The notes beneath the pieces are model-generated. The model had not been told where the DNA came from, ran no database searches, and worked only from the letters and a program-made list of their open reading frames with translations. A DNA stretch of 64,000 nt from Chloroflexota bacterium (GTDB taxonomy: Bacteria; Chloroflexota; UBA11872), in NCBI GenBank assembly GCA_022821905.1, contig JAJECS010000018.1:1-64000 (forward strand), given 5' to 3'. How positions within the stretch are numbered: position 1 is the stretch's first letter; the number at the start of each line of letters is the position of its first letter. Below are positions 9,390-19,459 of this stretch, piece by piece. The position numbers and the translations under genes are program-made.

Positions 9390-12300
9390 GTGAGCGCTAG
9401 CGTCGGTTCCACTGCGGTGCCGGGCGTCCTCGCACCGTCTTTGCGGAGGGTGCGGCACCTCGTGGCGTGGGCCCGGCGGCTCATCGCGCGGCACCCAGAC
9501 GCGGCGGCCTACATCGGCCTCTTGCTGCTGGTGCTCATCTGGCACCGCGGCGTGATCTTCAACCCCGACTACCTGGGGCTGCGCGACGACTGGACCATCC
9601 CGCCGACCGCCTGGCAGAACACCGAATTCGCCATCGATCGTCTTTCGGCCTGGCAGACCAACCTTTTCGGCTCGTCCGAAGAAGAACGGGCGATGAGCCA
9701 ATACCTCATGCTGATCTTGGGAGGCCTCACGCTCCTCCCCGGCGTGGACGGCTGGCTGACATCGCGTATCTCGATCATCTTCATCACCGTGGGCGGCGTC
9801 TTCATGTTCCAGGCGGCCAAGCGTCTGGGCATGGGTCGACCGGGGGCCTTCACGGCCGCGGTCGTCTACATGACGACGCCATTCTTCCTTGATTCCTTCG
9901 TCGCCGGGTACTTCGGCCTGCTCTTGGGCGTGGCGTTTCTTCCCAAGGCGGTGCAGGTGGCGCACGAGGTGTTCGATCGGGCGCCGAGTGGCCGCGGCTT
10001 CGTTCGCGGCAGCCTCTGGATCGGGCTGGCTGCCGCTTCGATTCATATGGCATTCGTCGTCACTGGCCTCGTTGGCGGCTATGCGCTCTTCCGAGCCTTC
10101 ACCGCCTCCGGCTCACGCGGCCAGCGGTTGCGGCGCTTGGGGCTCGTGGCGGCAATGGGCCTCAGCGTGATTCTGCTGCACCAAGCCATTGCCTTCATCT
10201 CCTGGCAGATCCTCGTGGTGCCATCGGCCAACCAGGTCATGTCGGCCTGGAGCATCGAAGCCGCCGCGCAATGGATCAAAGGCGCGGCGCCAACGTTTGC
10301 CGAAGCGCTGACCCTGACCGGCGCTCCCTACAACTACTCGCAAGATCCGGTGGGCGCCTTGGCTCCGGTCAGTGGCATCCGGCTCGTCGCCCGCGGCTTG
10401 CTGACCGGTTTGGCCCTCGCGGCTCCGGTCCTGATGCGCGGAGCGGCCCGAAAGCAGGCGGTGCTGGGCTTGCTCGCATTCCTCGCGCTGGCACTGGTCG
10501 GCAAGGGATTCAACGAGCCGTTGTCCGTCATTCAGGATGGGGTCGACGCCACGCTGATCGGCGCGATCTTCCGAAATATCCGCTACCTCACCGCCGGAGC
10601 GGGGCTGCTGCTGGCCCTGCTGGTAGGACTAACGGTCGCCCACCTTGTGTCCAGGCCGCCGGACATGCGACGGACCGCGGCCACCGTCTTTGCGGGCGCC
10701 GTCGTTGCCGGGAGCACCCTCCCGTTTTGGAGCGGGGACCTCGCGGGTCACCTGCGGACGTATCGGTTCGATGCCGATACGGTCGCGGTCGTCGACAACC
10801 TGAGGGCGTTTCCCCACAACGACCGCATGGTGCACTTGCCCATGTTTTGGCCGAGCAGTTACGAGAGTCGCACCGGGCAAATCTCCAGCCAGGGCAATCC
10901 CCCGCCCGTGATCCAACCGCCCAAGCGCTCGATTTGGGGCGGGGCGTCCTCCACGCTCAATGGCCCGTTTATCGCCACGCTGAATCTGGGGCTGTATGGT
11001 CCCAATCGATATCCCGTCGACCGGTTGCTTGCGTTCGGGCGCTTTCGAAACGTCATGCTCGACCCGCACTGGGTGAGCGCGCACGCGGGCTTCATTCAGG
11101 CGACGGGCGAGCCCTGGCTGGCGTCGCAAGAGCGCCGGCCGCGCCCGCGGCTAGCGCTCTCGCAACAGCCCGGCCTGCGTCGACTCGACGACGAATCGGT
11201 GGGTGAAGTTGCGCTCTACGAGGTCACGACGCCGCCGGCGCAACGCCTGGGCCTTCCCAAGCGGATACTTGTCGGGTCGCCGTCGTTGCGTCCGCTCGTC
11301 ACGGCCTGGCACATGTTTCCCGACGCGCGCGTGGTAACCACCGCGAGCGGGAATTTGGGTGTGGCTGGTATTGACGGCGCTCCGGGCGGCGCCGTTCACG
11401 CCGCCTCGGAGATCTGGCTGGGGGCGGACCCGGTGGACCTCACGGCCAACTATTTGCCCGAGGGCGCGCTCGTGAGTCCGGCGGATCAGGTATGGCCGGA
11501 GGCTCCCAACGCCACGCTGGACTGGGTGGCCCCGTACAAGAACGCGTGGTGGTATGCCGATCCCGAGATCGCGGACATGACCCGCGGGCTCCTGACCCGA
11601 GCCGACGGCGTGGCCTTTGCGGTCACCATGGACACTTCCGGCGCGACCGATGAACTGTGGATCCGCCACTTCGTGAGCCCGGAGGGCAGCGCCCTTGAGG
11701 TCTGGCTCAACGACCGATCGGTGGCGCGGATTGAGACGCGCGAGGAGGCGGGGTACGGCTATCGCTGGACGCGGGTGGAGGCGCCGACGAGCGGCAGCGG
11801 CGCCCACACGGTGGAGGTGCGCGCCGACGGTCTCGGGCTCAACGCGGTGTCGCAGCTGGGTTTGCTCACGTCGGCGGACATCGAGGCCGCCGAGCGCGAG
11901 GCGGAGCAGGCGCTTGGCGAACTTCCGGTCTATTCGGTGCTGCCGGACCTGGGCACGACCGGCGGCGAGCGCACCTTCCGCCTGGCTCGCTCCGGCGCCT
12001 ACACGGTGCGGCTCGCCGCCCAGCCCGGTCTTGAGCCAACGCTCAGTATCGATGGCGCACCGGTGCCGCTGGAGCGCGCAAAGACCGAGGCCGGTTTCGA
12101 CATTCTCATCGGCGAAGTCGAGCTCAGTGCGGGCCTGCACCGGCTGGTGCTGCGGAGTCCGCCGCCGCCCGAGCCGGTGGTCAGCGTGACCCACCAACCG
12201 CTCGCGGCGGAAGGCTTTCAGCCGTGTGTCTCGGCCGTGTGCGACGGCTCGGTTCGTGTGGAAGCCACGGTGCCTTCCGACGGACGCATCGTTGCCTTTG

Positions 12301-12917
12301 TTGGTCGCGTTGACACCGGAGTCGACGGCGTCCACTTGATCGGCGAACAGCTGCATCCCAACATCACCTACACCTTTCAGCGTGAAGTGGCCTATCAAGT
12401 CAACCGGCAGGTGCGGATCGAGGTCCCGCTTGATCCCGGAGCGTCTGTTGCGACTCTTGATGTCGCGCACATTCGCAAGGGACTGCCGGGTCTTCGGTTC
12501 GAGCTGCTCGGGGTGGAGGTGTCGCCGTTGCCGCATGGCCTGTCCGTGGTCCTCGCGCATGAGGCACAACGAACCACTGCCGGTGTTGGCGCGCTTAGCC
12601 TGACCGGTGACGAACGCGGCTGGGCCGCGGCTGAGTACGCCGGGGAGGCCGGCGAGCGGCTGGTGCGGCTGGACGAGCGGTTCGACCCACGCTGGGTGTT
12701 GCATATCAACGGCGAGGAAGTGAGCACGGCGCGTCATGTCGTACTGGACGGGCATTTCAACGGCTGGTTCGCCGACCTGGCGCCCGGCGATGAGGTGACG
12801 GTGTCGTTCACGCCAAACGCGGGCTACTTTTGGATTCTGATGACGAATCTGGTCGTTCTGGGCAGCATGATCGTAATCGGATGGGCGCCCGTGCCGCGCC
12901 GGTGGTGGCGGCGATGA
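9390..12917 (+). CDS. Large GT-C/YfhO-like polytopic membrane protein (paralog of 4884-8405)
   Basis: 1175 aa, co-linear with the 1173 aa protein over its whole length. Confidence 0.7.
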   Translation: MSASVGSTAVPGVLAPSLRRVRHLVAWARRLIARHPDAAAYIGLLLLVLIWHRGVIFNPDYLGLRDDWTIPPTAWQNTEFAIDRLSAWQTNLFGSSEEERAMSQYLMLILGGLTLLPGVDGWLTSRISIIFITVGGVFMFQAAKRLGMGRPGAFTAAVVYMTTPFFLDSFVAGYFGLLLGVAFLPKAVQVAHEVFDRAPSGRGFVRGSLWIGLAAASIHMAFVVTGLVGGYALFRAFTASGSRGQRLRRLGLVAAMGLSVILLHQAIAFISWQILVVPSANQVMSAWSIEAAAQWIKGAAPTFAEALTLTGAPYNYSQDPVGALAPVSGIRLVARGLLTGLALAAPVLMRGAARKQAVLGLLAFLALALVGKGFNEPLSVIQDGVDATLIGAIFRNIRYLTAGAGLLLALLVGLTVAHLVSRPPDMRRTAATVFAGAVVAGSTLPFWSGDLAGHLRTYRFDADTVAVVDNLRAFPHNDRMVHLPMFWPSSYESRTGQISSQGNPPPVIQPPKRSIWGGASSTLNGPFIATLNLGLYGPNRYPVDRLLAFGRFRNVMLDPHWVSAHAGFIQATGEPWLASQERRPRPRLALSQQPGLRRLDDESVGEVALYEVTTPPAQRLGLPKRILVGSPSLRPLVTAWHMFPDARVVTTASGNLGVAGIDGAPGGAVHAASEIWLGADPVDLTANYLPEGALVSPADQVWPEAPNATLDWVAPYKNAWWYADPEIADMTRGLLTRADGVAFAVTMDTSGATDELWIRHFVSPEGSALEVWLNDRSVARIETREEAGYGYRWTRVEAPTSGSGAHTVEVRADGLGLNAVSQLGLLTSADIEAAEREAEQALGELPVYSVLPDLGTTGGERTFRLARSGAYTVRLAAQPGLEPTLSIDGAPVPLERAKTEAGFDILIGEVELSAGLHRLVLRSPPPPEPVVSVTHQPLAAEGFQPCVSAVCDGSVRVEATVPSDGRIVAFVGRVDTGVDGVHLIGEQLHPNITYTFQREVAYQVNRQVRIEVPLDPGASVATLDVAHIRKGLPGLRFELLGVEVSPLPHGLSVVLAHEAQRTTAGVGALSLTGDERGWAAAEYAGEAGERLVRLDERFDPRWVLHINGEEVSTARHVVLDGHFNGWFADLAPGDEVTVSFTPNAGYFWILMTNLVVLGSMIVIGWAPVPRRWWRR

Positions 12918-14032
12918 AGTCGGCGCGCCGACGCCCGATTGCCCCTATAGTTTGGGCGGTGTTGACCGTTCTCAGCGTGGTGGCGGCGCTGGGCTGGCCG
13001 GCGGGACCGTTGATCGTCGGCGGTGTGGAGGGGGAGCCGTTTCGCATCGGGCCGTTGCTGCCGGGGTGGAGCCTGAGCCAGGAGGTTCGACCGGAGGCTG
13101 GACCGGAATTGTTTGTCGGATTTGACGTGCAGCCGACGGCAAATGTGGCGGGGTCGGCGATGCTTGAGGTGCGGCTGGAGCGGGACGATCTGGTGCTGTG
13201 GGCGGACCGGCTGCGGTTGACGGAGCCGGAGATGCGGGAGTACGTGGCGACGTTTCCAGTGCCGACGGACGGGGCGGGCTACCGCCTGGCGGTGCGCGTG
13301 TTGGAGGCGCCGGGCGGCGGCGTGGTGCTGCGGGGAGCGGACATCGGGGAGCCGACGGCGCGGACGCAGCTGACGATCATGGGAGAGCCGCTGCGGGGCT
13401 TTCTCGCGCTGGGCCACCGAATGTTCCAGCGGGTGCCGCCGGTGCGACATCTGGAATCCGTGGTGGCGGCGATTGAGGGATGGACGGTGGCCGTGGCGGC
13501 CGGTGTGGCGGTGCTCGGGGCGCTAGGCGGCGCCATGTCGACCGTGCTGCTCGTGCGCGTCTACGGGCGCCTCGTAGCCGGCGTCACCGCGCTGATCGGC
13601 CTGGCGGCGCTGGCGATTTGGCTGTTTGTGGCGACGGTTCACCTGAGTGTGCCGCTGGATGCCGGCGTGCCGATCGGGGTGCTGCGAGGGCTGACGCCGA
13701 CCGGCACGGCCGTATTGTTGGCGTTCCCGTTCCTGGTGCTGGCCGGAGGCGCGGTGATCCTGATCACGGTGCCGAGGGTGGCGGTTGCCAGCGCGGCCAG
13801 CGTCGTGCGTGCCCTTTGGCAGGCGGCGGTCACGGCCGTTCGCCACTGGTATCTGGCGCCGGTGCCGCTCGGCGGTGCGGCCGCGGCGGCGGTAACGCAG
13901 GACCTGACCGACCTGGCGACGTTCCTGGCCGTCCTCACCGTCGCCTGGGCGCTGCTGGCCGCAGCGGCGGCGCCGGCAATCTCTCGGCTACGCAGCCGTC
14001 GGCTTGCTGATAAGGAAATCCTCGAGCGTTAG
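12914..14032 (+). CDS. Membrane protein of unknown function, companion of the upstream GT-C-like gene
   Basis: ATG at 12914 overlaps the upstream TGA (ATGA). Several hydrophobic segments; same position relative to a GT-C-like gene as 858-1583 and 21529-22251. Confidence 0.65.
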   Translation: MKSARRRPIAPIVWAVLTVLSVVAALGWPAGPLIVGGVEGEPFRIGPLLPGWSLSQEVRPEAGPELFVGFDVQPTANVAGSAMLEVRLERDDLVLWADRLRLTEPEMREYVATFPVPTDGAGYRLAVRVLEAPGGGVVLRGADIGEPTARTQLTIMGEPLRGFLALGHRMFQRVPPVRHLESVVAAIEGWTVAVAAGVAVLGALGGAMSTVLLVRVYGRLVAGVTALIGLAALAIWLFVATVHLSVPLDAGVPIGVLRGLTPTGTAVLLAFPFLVLAGGAVILITVPRVAVASAASVVRALWQAAVTAVRHWYLAPVPLGGAAAAAVTQDLTDLATFLAVLTVAWALLAAAAAPAISRLRSRRLADKEILER

Positions 14033-15793
14033 GAAGGCGAGGTCGCTGTCGAGAAGCGTGCGCAGCGCGTCGTCCGGTGAGTTCACCATGGGGTCGCCGT
14101 GCAAGTTCAGGCTGGTATTGAGCACGGCGCCGATGCCGGTGCGATCGCGAAAACGTTCGATCAGGCGGTAATACTCTGGGTTCGCTTGGCGCTCGAGAAT
14201 CTGTGCCCGGCAGGTGCGGTCGTAGGGGTGCGTCCCGGCGGCAATCTCGTGCCAGCGCTTCGGCACGGTGTCGAAGGCGAGCATCATGTGCGGTGAGGTG
14301 GCGGTCGGCGGCGTCTGCAGATAGGTCGACGCCGCCTCGTCGAGGATCGTGGCCGCGAAGGGCATCCAGAAGTCGCGGCTCTTGATGCGGGCATTGATCT
14401 CGCGCACGCTGTCGCGCCGGGAGGGGTCGGCGAGGATCGAGCGGTTGCCGAGGGCGCGGGCGCCCCACTCCATGCGTCCGCGAAAGCGCGCGACCACATG
14501 GCCGTCGGCCAGCAAGGCGGCCGTCCGGTCGGCAATATCCGCCGGACGTTCCACCCGGAGCCCATGCTCGGTGTGAGCGCGATCGAGGGTCTGCTTGATC
14601 TGGGCGTCGCTCCACGCCGGACCCAGATAGAGGTTGTCGGCCCGTCGAAATTGCGCTTCGCGTCCGGCCGCCGCGCAGACGTCCACGTACCCTAGAAATG
14701 CGGCGCCGACGGCGCATGACTCGTCGCCGCAACTGGGAACCGGCGTGACCGTTCGGGCCCAGGCTTGCTGCGCGACCCGCATATTGGCCTTGACATTCAT
14801 GAAGACGCCGCCGCCAAGCCCGATATCGACCCCGTCGGCGTCGAGGCCAAGATGGCGCACCCAGGCTTCCGTCCACTCCAGGATGATCTCTTCGCACAGT
14901 TGCTGCACGCCGCCAGACTGGGCATCGAACCTGAAATCTCGCAAGCAGTCGCCGATATAGCTGTGCGCGAGGCGCGTGCCGCGCGAGGACTTGATGTCGG
15001 GTGCTCCGGACGAGTCTCGCTCCACCCAGAGGAGGGATCGCAGGCGGTCGTAGCATGCGTCGCGGGCGCTGGCGTGGGCGTAGGGCGCCATGCCCATGAC
15101 CTTGAATTCATCCTGGTGCGGCGTCATGCGCAGGTGGCCGGTCACCCCAGCGTAAATGTGCCCGAGTGAGGAATTGCGCGACACGGAGCCGACTCGCTCG
15201 GGCGGCTGTCCGGCGCGGTACCAAGCCACCGATCCGCTCAACCCATCGCCCTCGCCGTCCAGCGTGAAGACGAGTTTCCGGTCGGGACCGGGGCACGGCG
15301 CCAGCGCCGTGGCATGCGCCGTGTGGTGGTCGTAGAACTTCATCCGCTGGGCATCGGCTCCGGTCGCGGCCACGATGGCAGCCGTGCGGGTGCGCTGGAG
15401 CAGCGGCCGGCCGAGCCGGCGGGCCGCGTCGGACGGCAGCGTGAGGGCCCGGCTGGCGGGCCAACGCCGCTCGATCGACGCAAGCAGGGTCACGCAAACG
15501 GCGTAGGCGTCATAAAAGCGCCAGGTCGCCTGCGAGGTCCGCGCGTCGTGGACTGTCGGCATGATGCCGTCCTTGGTGCTGACGGCGATCAGGTCGACGT
15601 CGTCGATCGTGAGACCCTCGGTCGCAAGCACCGTCCTGACGGCGCGCACGGGAATGCCAGCTTGATTCTTCTTGCGCGTCAGCCGCTCCTCGGCGCTTGC
15701 GGCGCGGAGCTCGCCGTCCACGACGAGGGCGGCCGCGGCGAGGTTCCCCTCGTGAAGGCCAAGCGTGACGACGGGCTCACTGGCAGTTCTCAA
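13988..15793 (-). CDS. Carbamoyltransferase (NodU/CmcH/TobZ family)
   Basis: Conserved LGLHEGNLAAAALVVDGELRAASAEERLTRKK, YDHHTAHA, LDGEGDGLSGS, GLGGGVFMNVKANM, GRMEWGARALGNRSILADP, NTSLNLHGDPMVNSPDDALRTLL. TTG 15793 with upstream GGAGAGGG preferred as start; the ORF extends to 15898. Confidence 0.92.
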   Translation of the reverse strand: MRTASEPVVTLGLHEGNLAAAALVVDGELRAASAEERLTRKKNQAGIPVRAVRTVLATEGLTIDDVDLIAVSTKDGIMPTVHDARTSQATWRFYDAYAVCVTLLASIERRWPASRALTLPSDAARRLGRPLLQRTRTAAIVAATGADAQRMKFYDHHTAHATALAPCPGPDRKLVFTLDGEGDGLSGSVAWYRAGQPPERVGSVSRNSSLGHIYAGVTGHLRMTPHQDEFKVMGMAPYAHASARDACYDRLRSLLWVERDSSGAPDIKSSRGTRLAHSYIGDCLRDFRFDAQSGGVQQLCEEIILEWTEAWVRHLGLDADGVDIGLGGGVFMNVKANMRVAQQAWARTVTPVPSCGDESCAVGAAFLGYVDVCAAAGREAQFRRADNLYLGPAWSDAQIKQTLDRAHTEHGLRVERPADIADRTAALLADGHVVARFRGRMEWGARALGNRSILADPSRRDSVREINARIKSRDFWMPFAATILDEAASTYLQTPPTATSPHMMLAFDTVPKRWHEIAAGTHPYDRTCRAQILERQANPEYYRLIERFRDRTGIGAVLNTSLNLHGDPMVNSPDDALRTLLDSDLAFLTLEDFLISKPTAA

Positions 15794-15981
15794 ATCAATT
15801 CCCTCTCCATACGAGACTTGAAGCCGCGCTCTGCAGGGCGGCAGCGACGAAACCTCACCCAAGGACTCTTTCCGGCCCCCACCCAAGCCCGGTCGCACGG
15901 CGACGCGCTCGAGGGCTTGGGCGGGCGGCGCTCATGTATGGTAGTCGCGGCAGCCTCAATGAGTGGCCACAAGCCATCGCC

Positions 15982-17169
15982 ATGCGCATTCTCCTGATCG
16001 CGAACGGTATCGCCGGGACAAAAGCCGAAGGCCTCGCCGGCGGTGACAGCCGACTCGTCGAGATCGCCAAGCACTGGATTCAGGACGGCCACGAGCTGCA
16101 CCTCATGAGCGGACCCGGAGGCGTTGACCTCTTCCAGCGCCACAACCTTCCGGTAACGCCGCACGTCGTCCCCTGGTGGGGGTGGGATGGTCGCTGGTGG
16201 TTCGTCCTGCGGGCAATCACCGTCTGCGTGTTGCTCCCCTGGTCACTCCTGCGCCAGCGTCCGGATGTGATGGTGAGCGCGAACGACCAGCTCTTCGACA
16301 CGCTGCCCGGCTTCCTGCTCAAGCTTTGGCACCGGAAGCGTGTGCAGTGGGCCGTGGTGGTGCACTGGCTGCCCCCGTGGAAGTTCTGGCGTCGCCAGGG
16401 CCCGCACCGGCTGTATGCGCTCATGTATCTGTTTTCCGAGTATCTCTCACTGTTGCTGGCCGCGTTGTCGGCGAATCGCGTGCTGGCTGTTTCGCCAAGC
16501 ACCGCTCGCCAGCTCAAGAGCGCATGGTTCCCCATGGGCCGCGTGATCACGGTGGCTTGCGGCGTCGATCTCGCGGCCGCGCAGGAGATCGTGGACGCGG
16601 CGCACCCGCCGCAGCACGACGCGGTGCTCATGAAGCGCTTGCAGGCCTCGGCAGGCATCTTCGACCTTATCGATGCGTGGGAGTTGGTCGTCCGGCAGCG
16701 TCCCGACGCCAAGCTGGCCATCATCGGCGATGGGGTTGACGCACATGCTGCCGGGGAGCGCGTGCGGGCCCGCCGCCTCGACGGCAACATCACCTTCCTC
16801 GGCGCGATTCTCGACCCCGACGAAAAATTTCGGCGTGTCCGCGCCTCCCGCTTGTTCACGCTCCCCTCGCACGAAGAAAACTGGTCCATTGTGATGGGCG
16901 AAGCCATGGCGCTGGGCGTCCCCGTCGTTGCCTACGACCTCCTCGAGCTGAAAGAGGTCTGGGGCGACGCGTTTCGCGCGGTGCCGAAAGGCGATGTCTC
17001 GGCCTTTGCCGGCGCGGTGCTCGACCTGCTGGCGGACGAGGACGGCCGCCGCGACCTCTCCGAGCGTGGCCTGGCGCGTGTCAGTTCGCTCGATTGGGCG
17101 GTCATTGCGGATCGCGAGCTCGAGGCGATTACGGCGTCTGGGGCAAACGGACCGGCGACGCAAAGCTGA
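15982..17169 (+). CDS. Glycosyltransferase family 4 (GT-B)
   Basis: MRILLIANGIAGTKAEGLAGGDSRLVEIAKHW.. and LFTLPSHEENWSIVMGEAMALGVPVVAYDL. Paralog of 2099-3358. Confidence 0.85.
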   Translation: MRILLIANGIAGTKAEGLAGGDSRLVEIAKHWIQDGHELHLMSGPGGVDLFQRHNLPVTPHVVPWWGWDGRWWFVLRAITVCVLLPWSLLRQRPDVMVSANDQLFDTLPGFLLKLWHRKRVQWAVVVHWLPPWKFWRRQGPHRLYALMYLFSEYLSLLLAALSANRVLAVSPSTARQLKSAWFPMGRVITVACGVDLAAAQEIVDAAHPPQHDAVLMKRLQASAGIFDLIDAWELVVRQRPDAKLAIIGDGVDAHAAGERVRARRLDGNITFLGAILDPDEKFRRVRASRLFTLPSHEENWSIVMGEAMALGVPVVAYDLLELKEVWGDAFRAVPKGDVSAFAGAVLDLLADEDGRRDLSERGLARVSSLDWAVIADRELEAITASGANGPATQS

Positions 17170-17254
17170 CGGACCGTCCGGGATTTGCTTGGCGCCGTTT
17201 CGACTGCGGAGCTGACGGGAAGCCGCGGACCCATGGCGAGCGTCTTGCCCCGGA

Positions 17255-18160
<906 letters not shown>

Positions 18161-18166
18161 GGCGAA

Positions 18167-19321
18167 TCAATTGAGGGTGTCCAGGTCACCCGCCCCCGCG
18201 CGACCGAGCGCCTTCGTCGCCGCGCGCAGGTGCTGGATGATCGATTCCCCGGCAGTTCCGTCGCCAAATGGATTTGGCCAGGGCGCGCGTCCCAGCAAGC
18301 TGTCGAGCGAGGCACGGATGAGGGCGGGGTTGCGATCCGTGACCCGCGCCGCGCCGACGTCCACGGCTTCCGGACGCTCCGTCGTCGACCGAAGCACGAT
18401 GCACGGCGTTTGCAGCACACACGCTTCCTCCTGGATCCCACCGGAGTCGGTCAATACGACAGCGGCGGCCCGGATGAGTTGCAGCGTCTGCCTGTAGCCC
18501 TGTGGCGGCCGCACGTGCCACATACGCATCAGACGGCGATCGCTGGTCCCCAGTTGACGTTCGGTGCGCGGATGTATTGGGAAGGCGATCGCAAGGTTGT
18601 GCTCGCGTCGCACGGAGTCGATGGCCTCCAGGACTTCGCGTCGCGCAACCGGATCGTCGACGTTCGCTGGGCGGTGGAGTGTGACCAGAGCAAACCGACC
18701 CGGTGTGACATCGAAGTCATGCAGGCTGCCGCTGTCGTCCAGCCGGTCCGTCATGTGCAGCAGGGCATCCACCACGGTGTTCCCCGTCACCACGACCCGA
18801 TGGGCCGGAATTCCCTCGCGCGCCAGATTTGCCGCCGACGCGGCGGTTGGGGCGTAGAGCCAGTCGGCGAGGTGGTCGATAAGGATGCGATTGAGCTCCT
18901 CGGGCATCGTCCGGTCGCCGCTGCGGAGGCCTGCCTCGATGTGGCCGACCGGAATCGCGCGCTTGGACGCCCACAGCGCGCCGGCCATCGCGGAGTTGGT
19001 GTCGCCCTGCACCAGCACCGCCAACGGCAGGTCGTCGCCCAGCACCGATTCAAGGCCCGTCAAGACATTCGCGGTCTGCGTGGCATGATCCGCTGACCCA
19101 ACGCCAATGTGCACGGCCGGGAGGGGCATCGCAAGTTCGTCCCGAATATCGCGATCCATCTCCAGGTCATAATGTTGCCCCGTGTGAATCAGGCGAAGGT
19201 TGAGCCCCGCGGCCTTGGCGGGAGCGAATAGCGACCAGACCTTGATCAACTCTGGTCGCGTTCCCACGCACACGGCAATGTAGGGATTCGTGCTGCGCAC
19301 TCGTTCTAAGGGTCGAGACAT
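18167..19321 (-). CDS. wecB: UDP-N-acetylglucosamine 2-epimerase, non-hydrolysing (WecB-type)
   Basis: CVGTRPELIKVWSL, HTGQHYDLEMDRD, VLVQGDTNSAMAGALWA, HIEAGLRSGD..MPEELNRILIDHLADWLYAPT, LTDSGGIQEEACVLQTPCIVLRSTTERPEAVDVGAA. Likely start MSRPLERV at 19321. Confidence 0.92.
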   Translation of the reverse strand: MSRPLERVRSTNPYIAVCVGTRPELIKVWSLFAPAKAAGLNLRLIHTGQHYDLEMDRDIRDELAMPLPAVHIGVGSADHATQTANVLTGLESVLGDDLPLAVLVQGDTNSAMAGALWASKRAIPVGHIEAGLRSGDRTMPEELNRILIDHLADWLYAPTAASAANLAREGIPAHRVVVTGNTVVDALLHMTDRLDDSGSLHDFDVTPGRFALVTLHRPANVDDPVARREVLEAIDSVRREHNLAIAFPIHPRTERQLGTSDRRLMRMWHVRPPQGYRQTLQLIRAAAVVLTDSGGIQEEACVLQTPCIVLRSTTERPEAVDVGAARVTDRNPALIRASLDSLLGRAPWPNPFGDGTAGESIIQHLRAATKALGRAGAGDLDTLN

Positions 19322-19459
19322 AGCCTCGCTATGGGGGTGGCACGCGGGATCATATCGGAGAGGGCTTGTGTTGAGCGGCGGCATGCGATCCGGGCGCGCG
19401 CGGCGAGCGCGCGCTTTACACCCCGTCCTCCCACAAAACTCGTGGGTGGGGCTTCGCTC

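Noticed and set aside
19411-19455. Hairpin ccccgtcctcccac-aaaactc-gtgggtgggg as terminator or riboswitch
   Set aside because: Only a 5-bp perfect stem, then a mismatch; no U-tract; it may belong to the leader of the downstream gene, but the evidence is insufficient.
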